From Nemertoderma westbladi (lineage: Eukaryota; Xenacoelomorpha; Nemertodermatida; Nemertodermatidae): 21,434 nucleotides of DNA. The stretch covers positions 1-21,434 of the forward strand of contig JAUCBJ010005251.1 in the NCBI GenBank assembly GCA_032718475.1, written 5' to 3'. Both the position numbers and the translations under genes were made by a program. Shown here piece by piece: positions 9,060 to 17,676 of this stretch (positions within the stretch are counted from its first letter, which is position 1; every line of letters begins with the position of its first letter). The notes beneath the pieces are model-generated. The model was not told the origin of the DNA. It saw nothing but the letters and a program-made list of their open reading frames with translations, and searched no databases.

Positions 9060-9260
9060 GAGATATTGCTGTCTGTACGATTGACTGTCGGTTTGCCCGT
9101 CAGTATGTCTGTCCTTCATTAAAAAGCAAACTATCTGTCTACAAAATTCCCTATATGGGTTTTCGTGGTCGGTGACTTCATTTCTGATGTCAATATTCAG
9201 ATTTGACCAAGTCGTTTCTGTCTATATGCCTGTCAGTCTGTCCGTCAAAATATAACCGAC
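9060..9260 (+). repeat. Further TCTG-rich repeat block, plus orientation
   Basis: Two TCTG/TCAG-rich stretches (near 9067-9115 and 9209-9250) separated by GTTTTCGTGGTCGGTGACTT and TCATTTCTGATGTC. The order is the same as in the block at 8.2-8.6 kb. Confidence 0.7.
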
Positions 9261-9510
9261 AGACTGACTGCCAAACAGTCAATTTGGAAGTCATCAAATG
9301 TCAAATCTGGCACTCGAAATGAATTCTCTGACCAGGATAACACCTCTAGCTAAACTTTTATCTAGATTGTATGCCCTTTTCGTATATTCGACGGACAGAT
9401 TGTCTGATAGTCAGAAAGACCGACAGACAGACGTACAGACAAACAAGATTTCATTAAAAGTGAAAACTGACCTCAGAAATGAAATCAGCGACCAGGAAAC
9501 CCCATAGGAA
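9255..9510 (-). repeat. Inverted copy of the TCTG-rich repeat
   Basis: The block at 9385-9505 reads as CAGA-type tetranucleotides, then AAGTGAAAACTGACCTCAGA and AATGAAATCAGCGACCAGGA, then AACCCCATAGG. This is the reverse complement of the plus-oriented blocks at 8.2-9.2 kb. With them it forms large imperfect inverted repeats. A shorter CAGA stretch follows at 9838-9872. Confidence 0.75.
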
Positions 9511-9926
9511 AAATCTTAGCATGGTTTTGTGCTTTCTTTTTGCTAGGTATATATTGACAGACATTATTTCATAATAACAGACAGTTTTTACGCGGGAAGG
9601 TTCAAATTTTAACTGGATTTTTCTCAAAATGAGTTTTTAGAATTCTTTCGGTACATTTTTCTCTGCTGCCATTTGAGTTCTAGACTTGAATATTTCTCAC
9701 TAGGATCATTTTTTACCGTAGAATAAGGTAGACCAATTTGGTTTTTTATAATAATATGTACGGTACGCATTTGCACCGAATTGTGATTTTAATGCTAAAA
9801 TCTTCAAAAGTTATTTACGAATTAATTTTTCATTACAGACGGACAGACCAACAGACAGACGGACAAAGGCCTATATAGACAATATAGGACAATATACAGT
9901 AGGCCTATGGGGAAAAACTGTCACTG

Positions 9927-9979
9927 TAATAACGTCACCGGGATATACAGTAGTTACAGTAATAAAGTCACCGGGTATT
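9927..9979. repeat. Two-copy 33-bp tandem duplication
   Basis: TAATAACGTCACCGGG at 9927 is repeated as TAATAAAGTCACCGGG at 9960, within similar flanks containing ACTGTAAT/ACAGTAAT. Small and probably neutral. Confidence 0.7.
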
Positions 9980-10460
9980 TAATCCAATATTGACAACATC
10001 TGATCGTTAATAATAATGTATTAACAGCTCTCATCTCATCAATATGTTACAAATTATCTCTCGAGCTATATGAAAAATAAAATAAGATAAGATATTTTAT
10101 TTTATTTAAGAAGTGAGTGATATCTCAACTATGCTATGCTAAAACAGCGCACATAATAAAAATGATAAATTCACAAGTAAAGATACACGCAATATCGATA
10201 GACTGCGAGATTAAACATAGAGCGAGGCGACTGATGTGTTAGAACTATGTAAGGGCCCCTTTGTCAATAGTTTATTTCCAACCCATTAGTCCCATCCAAC
10301 CCACGAGGGACGCAGCAAACTTCGCCGCGAGTAATCTTCGCCTGGATCTCAATCTATTCGCGCTTTAAGCTTAACAGTTTAACCTGCTAATTTATGTGTC
10401 TTATGGTGTCTGACAGCCCGTACAAAATATGACCACAGCCGAAGTCAGTCTAGCGCAGCG
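9980..10460. other. Intergenic DNA, no gene recognised
   Basis: No open frame or RNA gene of note. An AT-rich inverted repeat near 10072-10107 (AAATAAAATA facing TATTTTATTT) is the only structure seen. Confidence 0.5.
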
Positions 10461-10504
10461 TACTACTACTACTAGGATCGGCATGCTGCATTGCAGCTGC
10501 ATTT

Positions 10505-11792
10505 TTAAGAATGCTGTGCCGGCTTGTCGACAAAATTGCGCCGCCACAACTCCCTATCACCCATGACATTTGCTAGATCATCCACATCTTCAAGGCCAGT
10601 GTCCTTTAAGATGCGTCTCAATAAAGTCATGGGCTGTCCACCATGCTTATTCACTCCATGAAGCTGCTAAAGTACAAGATTATGCACTGGCTGGTCCTCA
10701 CGGCGAAAGCAATGTCCTGCAAAGCAGAGGCCATTTTGTTCTAGTGTCAAGCTTGGGGGAACCAATGAGACACCTCCAATGTTATATAGTGTCTGGTTGG
10801 AGATGTGTGCATTATACTTGACACAATGAACCCGGCATAGCATTCTTGTGAATGTGCCATCCAGAGATTTGGTGTCCTCAGCAGTTAGAGCCCAGCATGG
10901 ACTCCCATAGAGGATTACTGGAACTACTGCTGCTCTAAATAATCGGACCTTAAGTTTCCGATTAATTCTCGGTGACTTCTAAATCCTGGAAAGCCTATTC
11001 AAAGCTGCCCATGCCTTTCCCTTACGTATTCGAAGGTCCTCACCTGACTTCCGGATCCATGATCCCAGGTAACAAAAGTCGTCGACATGCTCAAGCATAC
11101 CATCCTTTGAGCTTATGCTCATCCGATCAGAGACTTGCTGAGGACTTTCAAAGTTAACTGTCATAATTTTGGTCTTTCTGGAGTTAATAAAAAGACCAAC
11201 ATCCAGAAGCAGCATGTTCTAATGAGCTGATGAGCCGTTGGGCTCCCTCTAGTGATTCTGAGAATACTCCTAAGTCATCAGCAAAGTCTAGATCAGTTAG
11301 GTTCTTGGCAGGATTTACTTGACTTCTGGAGCCAGTAGGTGGAGTTATCTTCACCCCATCTTCATTATGATGATCTAAGGACATGCGTAAAACAGTCAAC
11401 CACAATTATGAACAAGAATGGTGCAAGTGTGTCTCCCTGGAGGACGCCCCATAACACTTCAAATGGTTCTGTGTCACCGTCAACAGTAGACACAAATGTT
11501 GTCGAACCATCGCATCGTATTGGGAACCCAGTCTGATTTCCACGGAGCAGTCTCTCAATGGGATCCTGGATGCGATTTAATAGAATTCTATTGAAAAACT
11601 TTGCAGCAATCGAGATCAATGAGATTCCCCGAAAAGAACCATAGAGTGTTAGGTAACCCATCTTGGGAACTGGCACCAACTTATTTGTTTTCATTTCTTG
11701 TGGGACTCTTGTTTTTCGGTACATGTCTACTATGATGGGATAGATGAGCTTTAAACACTCAGGTATTTTAAAGACCTCAGGGGGAACACCAT
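10505..11792 (-). pseudogene. Reverse transcriptase and C-terminus of LINE family A (copy 2), catalytic motif A deleted
   Basis: At 11365-11724 the frame reads through VPVPKMG, an RGISLIS block and LLRGNQTGF. It then jumps directly to CDGSTTFVSTVDGDTEPFEV and the WGVLQGDTLAPFLF palm motif. Compared with copy 1, about 195 bases near 11515-11524 are missing, removing the segment with the first catalytic aspartate. Motif C is intact as FADDL at 11271-11285. Then follow INSRKTKIM (about 11184) and the RLFRAAVVPVILYGSPCWAL C-terminal region. The final segment ends in GDRELWRRNFVDKPAQHS and a stop at 10505-10507, about 28 bases from the element end. Several frameshifts break the frame. Without motif A it cannot be an active polymerase. 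Confidence 0.88.
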
Positions 11793-13216
11793 CTACTCCA
11801 CTGGCACGATATCGCCAATGGGAATATCTGGGAGTACAGACTCAGACACTTTTACATTTATAAAGTTATCAGGCAAAACCCTGTCATTATTGAGCAGCTT
11901 TTCAGAGTGGGCCTTCCAACCATTATTGAGGTGATCGGCTGGTGATTCAGCCTTAACCTTGGTGGTTGGTTGGCTTTTCCGCCCAGTAAGCAAGGTGATC
12001 GATTTCCATGCCTGGGATGATTGCCTGCTGTCGTCAGCGTCATTGATGGCATCAACCTGTTGGTTTATTAGCTCCTGTAGATTAACAGAGTACTGCCTGT
12101 TCAAAGACCTAGCTGATGCAGCCTTAACTGCATTCTTGGCCGCTGTAGTCTGTTTGGGTCGGGACTCTTTCTGCGCCTTATAGAGGTAATTTTGGCACTT
12201 CTGAATTTTGTTGTCAGTCCAGGGGGCCCTTTTTATGTTTCGAGGGTATACAGGAACTCTTTCTGCAGCTACTAACTTAACTGCTTCTCTGAAGGCAGAA
12301 TAGCCCTCACAGTGATCTGCCGCCTCAGAGGCAAGAACCTCATACCTGTTGCTCAGCTGTAGTGTGAAGCTCAATCTCACACTTGGCTGTTGCAACAGAG
12401 AGGACGAGTCATGCCGCGTCAAGGCAGATTTCGTTGTTCTGCTAGCAAGCAGTCTAAGTCTTCCCTTGGCCACAATAAGGCGATGATCACTGGAGAAGGG
12501 TCGAAGTGTAAATGCATTTCAGTCCTGTATAGAGCTCCTGTATTTCCTAGATAAGAGAATAGAATATGATCTATAATAGAATATAATATATATAGAATAT
12601 AATTTAATAGAATAAGAGAATATGGTCTATCTGGGATTTGTGACCACTGGGTCCACTATGAGTCCATAGCTTTCCAGTTCGCTTCTTGAACTGGGTTCCA
12701 GCCGAAAACAATCCATTTCCAGAGATAAAATCCTGAAGATGGATGGAATTTCGGTTAACACTATTGCTATAGACCGAGGGCGATGTAGGTTATTGATGCA
12801 GACTTGCATTACAGTCTCCCAGGAATGTTAAGAATGCATGCTGATCCACTCCATCAGTAGCTGCTTGTAGATTGTGGTAGAAATTTTCCACCTCCTCTCC
12901 AGGGGCAACACTAGTTGGAGAGTAGCACACAATCAGAACCACCTTAGGAAACTTCTTATCCAGTCTTCCAGAACATGAGAAGTGGCAACGGATGATGCGG
13001 TTAGAGATTTGGTCTATTTTGTCCAATGCTGCATGTGCAGTTGGATTCATCAATAGTCCAATTCCACCATTGCCAGTATCATCTGCAGGTGCGAGGGCGA
13101 GTCGCCAACCGCCCCCATGTCCTTAATCAGAACATCATCAGTCTGTCCAGTCTGCATTCGGTGCTCTTGAGCACCCACTGCGCTAAGAGAAAGCTTATCT
13201 GCCAAGTCTTTTTTTA
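11793..13216 (-). pseudogene. AP-type (EEP) endonuclease and linker of LINE family A (copy 2)
   Basis: On the minus strand, endonuclease motifs appear in the expected order. GAQEHRMQ (near 13160) carries the catalytic Glu. ISNRIIRCHFS and KVVLIVCYSPTSV (12900-13000) follow, then FLGDCNA near 12806-12830, matching the usual GD-N motif. Next are KKRTGKLWTHSGPSGHKSQI and DHIL (about 12625-12690), and SDHRLIVAKGRL around 12470-12490, the terminal Asp-His motif. The enzyme nicks target DNA to prime reverse transcription. A 226-codon open stretch (11793-12473) continues as the linker. Frameshifts occur near 13060, 12790 and elsewhere, and an AT simple repeat interrupts the region near 12535-12612. 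The N-terminal catalytic Asn region is missing or unrecognisable. Confidence 0.87.
12535..12612. repeat. AT-rich TAGAATA-type simple repeat inside the LINE endonuclease region
   Basis: Irregular runs of AGAATA/ATATAATA separate two coding-like blocks of the endonuclease. The flanks share AGAGAATA-ATATG-TCTAT, suggesting local duplication. It lies between the DHIL block and the SDH block, positions that are close together in this enzyme family. Confidence 0.7.
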
Positions 13217-13989
13217 ACCCTAATTTTTAGCGATTTAGATTTGCCCTAGTAAGAGGGTCTATGCAGCTACAGATGGCACCTCCTTTTTGCTGCATGGAGG
13301 TGGCAAGTTTTCTTGATCAATGACCTAGAATACCTGACCTGACCCGAGGTACTCCAAATGTAAGCATCAATAAATGAGTTACAAACACAGTATATAATAA
13401 CAGTATACAAAACATCATAATGTATGCGGTGCCGGCAGTGTCAGCAGTCAGACGTCAGCAAGCAAAATTATGCGAGTTTGTAGTGTAGAGAGATGAGAGT
13501 GCTAATGAGAGTGTTGATTGTTAATAGATTTGCGTTCTATGATTCTCTCTGGCCGCTGATGGTTTTGGGCAGAGTCAGAAAGTCAGAATAAAGGATTTTG
13601 TCGCATTGCGTCATTTACATATGTAATAAACAAAGGCAAGTAAAATGAAAATCGCGATGATTGGACGAAATGTAACATAGGCTCTACGCATAAAAAAACA
13701 GCTGGCTAATTTCGTCATTGTAGCTCTGTACTAAAACAGACGCTAGAGGGCATAAGTCTATACATTCGACAATACCTTGAAATAATGCTGGCCTTTTTAG
13801 AGTAGTTCGCCAATCGCCACGCTTCTCAATTCTATTGCGCTATGATATTTACTATTATATTGCTCTTTTTTGCTATCAATAACTATTTAAGTGGTGGCAA
13901 AAAAGTTGACTTTTTCGCTTTCTTATTTGTCTCGCTACGCTTGCTAAATAATATTGCTCGACAAAAAATCATGAGGTTTTTTTTTCTAG
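13217..13989. other. Intergenic DNA, possible faint LINE 5' continuation
   Basis: The minus strand at 13217-13300 may encode a decayed endonuclease start, but it is too weak to call. A GCACCTCC/GGAGGTGGC hairpin lies near 13275-13312. One CGCTAGAGGGC motif lies at 13741, like that in the array at 14.5-15.1 kb. Otherwise nothing recognised. Confidence 0.45.
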
Positions 13990-14110
13990 AACAAATATTT
14001 GGGGTTTGTCTTTTTGCCGTATGTGTACGTATTTGAAATAGTTCCCGTAGCCTAGCGTAGGCTACCGTATGTGGGACGTATTTGCCCGTATTCAGGAAGC
14101 AGTAGTCAGT
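13990..14110 (-). repeat. Dispersed ~115-bp repeat, copy in inverted orientation to 20110-20222
   Basis: The reverse complement of this stretch matches 20110-20222: AATACGGGCAAATACGTC, a GGTAGCCTAC block, GGGAACT-TTTCAAATACGTA, and CACATACGGCAAAAAGACAA. This copy contains an extra perfect hairpin, GTAGCCTA-GCG-TAGGCTAC (14047-14065), of which the other copy keeps one arm. Both copies translate to RLRELFQIRTHTAKRQT in one frame; this reflects shared descent and gives no evidence of a gene. Confidence 0.8.
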
Positions 14111-14127
14111 GCACTGCAGCACTACTG

Positions 14128-14498
14128 CACTATGGCTAAATCTCACGGTACTGTACCTGGCCTATGTATCCATGTTTATAGACCCCTACGTACAGTGCAG
14201 GTAAATAATACAGCGAGCCGGCTGTACTGTGGTAAGATTATACAGCTCGCGCTTTGTGGGGTGAGCCACGACGTTGCCGGAGCCTTAGTGAACTGACAAT
14301 GTTAGGGGTGGGACAATAATGACAAATAGTTGTTGACGCCGCGACGTAGTCTTCGTTACAATTTGACATGCTAATAACTTTGTCGGATTTAACGCTGTGT
14401 GGTGTTGAAAATTTGTTGGCATTATTACAGGACCAAAAGGTGAGATTGTTTAAAAACTTTAAGAAACCCAGTTCATCAGTCTCCAACATGTCTAAACA
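14128..14498. other. Intergenic DNA, somewhat more GC-rich, no gene recognised
   Basis: Just before this stretch a hairpin with arms GCAGTAGT/ACTACTGC encloses CAGTGCACTG (about 14098-14127). No domain or RNA gene was identified; open stretches on both strands are short and featureless. Confidence 0.4.
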
Positions 14499-15190
14499 TT
14501 AAATGTCCTCCAATTTCTTTGCTTTTAATCCGTACAAGCTGAAACTTGGCAGATATTTTTCTAGACCATTAGCTGTGGCATTCAAATGGGGCTACCAAGT
14601 CTGTAGTTCTCTTGTCTTCCGCTAGAGAGCGAAATGCCTGAAAGTGAAATTATTGACCCATTTCGTTATTTATGATCCATACAAGCTGAAAGTTTTCAGA
14701 TATGTGCTAGAACACATCCTGTAGGCCTATCTTTGTGGTCTCTGTAATCGGTCAGTCTGCAGTTTTCCAGTATGTCGCTAGAGGGCGAAATGTATGATAA
14801 GTATTAACCTTCCAGTTCCTTTGATCTTAATCTGTTTAAAGCTGAATCTTGGCAAATATGTACCAGACTACATGGTTCGTCTGTGTGAAGAATTTGATCG
14901 GTTCTCAGTTCTCCAGTTTGCCGCTAGGGGTTGAAATGTCTGAAAGTGAAAACTTTCTCTCATTTGGTTATTTTTTATCCATTCAAGCTGATACTTGGCA
15001 GACATGCTAGACCGTAGACCATACTGTACATAGGTAGCATCTTTGTTGGGATGGTATTCTCTCGGCAGTTCTCCAGTCTACCGCTAGTGGGCTGAAATTA
15101 AACATATTAGATGTGTGAAGTTAAAACGTCAGCCCTTTCGTATTATTGTTTATAAGCCTTTTACTGATACCTGGCACATAGGTCACATCT
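14499..15190. repeat. Degenerate tandem repeat of about 153 bp, four units plus a partial fifth
   Basis: Each unit has ATCC-TACAAGCTGAAACTTGG-CAGATAT near its start (14524, 14669, 14824, 14971, weak at 15148). Near its end it has CAGTTCTCCAGT--CCGCTAG followed by a G-rich core and GAAATG. The CGCTAG cores at about 14620, 14776, 14932 and 15082 are 150-156 bases apart. Units are strongly diverged. The second core, TCGCTAGAGGGCG, resembles the central part of the CTCF consensus. No open frame runs through the array. Confidence 0.75.
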
Positions 15191-15410
15191 TGGTGTAGTG
15201 GTTGCATTGAATTCACATCTCTAGTAGGTCGTGGGTACAATCCACGCATGGGCCAGGGCAGTTGTCGTTTCGGTAGGAATGCTTTAAAGGAATCAGCCAG
15301 GGCGCATATCTGCCTTGCATCCTTAAATGAGTACTGGAGTTTCATCTGGGGAGTAAAGTTCTGGGGGGACCGCACTGGAAATAAGTCGTCAGACTTTGTG
15401 CGTAATCCCT
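15183..15410 (+). mobile_element. Possible tRNA-derived SINE
   Basis: TGGTGTAGTGGTT (15191-15203) fits the RNA polymerase III A box. GGTACAATCC (15234-15243), about 42 bases on, fits a decayed B box, preceded by GGTCGTGG as in many tRNA T arms. A T-stem CGTGG/CCACG is still paired. No acceptor stem closes around it, so it is a SINE head or tRNA relic and not a working tRNA. The following about 160 bases (TTAAATGAGTACTGGAG and a G-run) could be the body; its end is not defined. Confidence 0.5.
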
Positions 15411-16037
15411 GGCCTAATAGTCGAAGAAAATGTAGGCCTGCTTTTTTACTTTTACATTTACAAATATTCTAGACCTCTTATTACATTTATATATATTCTA
15501 GACCTCAGACTGAGATTTTGTGAAGTCTTAAATCGATTGCAATTACTCAGTCAGCCTCTATGTGTTATTGAGACTAGGAGACATGTTTACATTTTGCCTA
15601 TATTTCTTTCGAGTTGCCACTTAACATAAGTTCAAGCCACGTGCTGCGCGAAGGCCCCACTTCGTGTTATACTAGATTTACTTGAATGTACGTATGTACT
15701 AACTATACTGTAGTTATTTAAAAAGCACAGTAGGCCTACATGCGTAAAGTATACCTACAGTATCATTACTTTTTATAAAACAATGATGAATATTGCCCCT
15801 ACGGTTATTTTGATATTATTCACATTTCTATTTTATCAATAACACGCAGTTGAGTTATTTTATTTATTAATTGCCGAAACTTCAACACGCGATTTTTAAG
15901 TATAACGAACAAACAATATACATACAATGCAAGAACATACAATATAGGAGGCACCTTAGTGTTAGAAACTAAATCGTCCTTTATCGTCTGCTCGTTCATT
16001 ACACTGGAGGGGCAATTCAATTTTCAGCCATCAACGA
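15411..16037. other. Intergenic DNA with a 29-bp duplication
   Basis: A short tandem pair (about 15451-15477 and 15480-15506) shares TTACATTTA and ATATTCTAGACCTC. One TAGGCCTA lies at 15731-15738. No gene recognised. Confidence 0.5.
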
Positions 16038-16090
16038 ACAGTATAATAATTATTATGATTATTTCATAATAATCTTTCATAATTTAATAA
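16038..16090. repeat. Isolated fragment of the 23-bp AT satellite
   Basis: ATAATAATTATTATGATTAT and TTTCATAATAAT match units of the large array starting at 17677. About two units are present, immediately 5' of the LINE B fragment. The array therefore lies on both sides of that element. Confidence 0.75.
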
Positions 16091-16094
16091 TAAA

Positions 16095-17676
16095 GGCTCG
16101 GTCTCGATCACCTAAAGTGCAATGAGTAATCCGGCCCCGATGGGCTAGTTGCGGAGCACATCATATATGCCAGTAATCGTTTGTTAATTTGTTTATCTTT
16201 GTTTTTTAGCACCTGTAATATTCATGGTTTTATCCCTTTGTCCTTGCTGTCATCGAATATCCTGCCCATTGTTAAGGATAAATCCGGTGACATCACGGAC
16301 AAGTCTAATTATAGGCCCATTGCGACCGCCAATGTTTTAAGTAAATTGTACGAATTTTTTATATTATCTCGCATTGACCACCTTCTCAGTACCACTGACA
16401 ACCAATTTGGTTTCAAGGACTCAGTAGGAACCGAAACATGTATTTATACATTCAAGGAATTAATTAATTTCTACTTGTTGCATGGCTCTAATATTTTTCT
16501 CTGCTTTCTCGACGCCTCCAAAGCGTTCGACAAAGTAGATTATGGTCTTCTTTTTAGACGCCTTTTCGAACGTAAAATTCCGTTATTTATTTTACGCATA
16601 ATTATTTTCTGGTATGCCAACCAATCTATGCAAGTTTTCTGGAATGGTTGTACGTCCGATAAATTTTATTGCTGTAATGGGTAAGACAAGGAAGCATTTT
16701 GTCGCCTCGCTTTTTTAACATTTTTATCGACACTCTCAGCTTAGAACTATCCGGTTCTAATATTGGCTGTGCCCTCCTTGATGTCTGTCTGAACCACACT
16801 TTCTATGCTGACGATATATGTCTTATCGCATCAAATCCTTGTGCGTTGCAATTTTTGGTCGATATTTGCATTAATTTTGCTTCCCGCAATAATATGATTT
16901 TTAACACGAAAAAATCAAAGCGCATGTTTATCTACAGTAAGCTGCGGCCTTTTTCTACACGTCCTAATATTTCATTATATGGCAAGCCACTCGAAAGGGT
17001 TGACTCGTTTTCCTATCTGGGCCATATCTTGACGTCTGACTTCTCGGACGACGCCGATATTTTGGCTCAGCTAAGAAAACTTTACGGACGTGCAAATATG
17101 CTTATTAGGAAATTTAGTAATTGCTCCACTGAGGTAAAATGTGTTCTTTTTAATAGTTATTGCTCCAATATTTATTGTAATGCTTTATGGTCGCGGCGCT
17201 TTTATTCCATTTCAAATTTCAATAAGATTTGTGCTGCCTTAAATAGAGTCATGCGGAACTTGTTTGGTATTCGACTGTACAACTCCGAAACCGATGAAAT
17301 TTCCAGCGCCAGCTAGATGCTTGTTAATTTAAATATCCGTTCTTTGGTGCAAATACATCGTAACTCATTAAGCAGTCTTTACCTTCGTATTAATAAATCA
17401 TCGAACTCTTTGATCGGTGCTGTAAGGTTTTGTTGCCGTCCTTCTTCAGCCCTGTTTGAGTCTTTTAATATTTATTGTAAATAACGGCGCCTTGTATGTA
17501 TTTTACTCCATTTATATTATATTTAGTTATCATATTTATTAATGTCTGTACTTACATATTCCTTACGGTTGTGCTCTAGTTTTTACTCTATGGCTTTATA
17601 ACTTTGCTGAATTAAATAATTAATAAATTATAAATAATTAATTAAATTATAAATAATTAAATAATTAAAAAAAAAA
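16095..17676 (+). mobile_element. Non-LTR retrotransposon (LINE), family B, 5'-truncated
   Basis: A 1.58-kb insertion on the plus strand, unrelated in detail to the family A copies. It begins inside the reverse transcriptase N-terminal region and runs to the end of the protein (17484). A 3' untranslated region of about 180 bases follows, ending in an AT-rich stretch and ten A (17667-17676). Satellite sequence lies directly on each side. The protein resembles Jockey/CR1-type reverse transcriptases; the clade was not fixed. 5' truncation with a poly-A end is the usual outcome of incomplete target-primed reverse transcription. The coding damage is light, so the insertion may be younger than the family A copies. 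Confidence 0.85.
16126..17484 (+). pseudogene. Reverse transcriptase of LINE family B with one frameshift and one premature stop
   Basis: Coding similarity starts near SGPDGLVAEHI (16126) and continues through KDKSGDITDKSNYRPIA (about 16268-16322), DNQFGF, motif A as FLDASKAFDKVD (16505-16540) and motif C as YADD (16804-16815). The end is a conserved C-terminal region with LRKLYGRANMLIRKFS. A single G is missing from the run at 16679-16681, giving a stop at 16682-16684; one base later in frame the expected VRQGSILSPRFFN follows. A TAG at 17314-17316 interrupts the frame again, then 55 open codons lead to the natural-looking TAA at 17482-17484. A TAA in place of a lysine codon lies near 16123. 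The enzyme core residues are otherwise present. Confidence 0.88.

Larger units (their letters stand above)
10461..13216 (-). mobile_element. LINE family A copy 2: endonuclease, linker, reverse transcriptase and 3' end
   Basis: The most complete member of the family in the window, about 2.75 kb, on the minus strand. From 5' to 3' (high to low coordinates) it shows an AP-type endonuclease, a linker, a reverse transcriptase, a conserved C-terminus and a very short 3' untranslated part. It ends in a TAG/TAC trinucleotide run at 10461-10473, the kind of simple-repeat tail seen in some non-LTR clades instead of poly-A. The 5' end is truncated or decayed near 13216; weaker coding-like similarity to the start of such endonucleases may continue to about 13300. 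Frameshifts, an internal deletion and a simple-repeat expansion make it defective. No target-site duplication was identified. Confidence 0.9.

Noticed and set aside
9298-9507. 69-codon open stretch
   Set aside because: Lies in the inverted CAGA/TCTG repeat; composition explained by the repeat.
12627-12809. 60-codon minus-strand frame as a separate gene
   Set aside because: A shifted-frame reading of the LINE endonuclease; the correct frame shows the KLWTHSGPSGHKSQI block.
13842-14296. Short frames on both strands, one containing RLRELFQIRTHTAKRQT also seen at 20.1 kb
   Set aside because: The shared peptide comes from a dispersed inverted repeat that also contains a hairpin; no start, domain or continued frame supports a gene.
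15183-15260. Functional tRNA gene
   Set aside because: B box is altered and shortened and no acceptor stem closes; a SINE head or tRNA relic fits better.
16181-17316. Host gene with two exons
   Set aside because: Both open stretches are the same LINE reverse transcriptase split by a one-base deletion; motif order and YADD are diagnostic.
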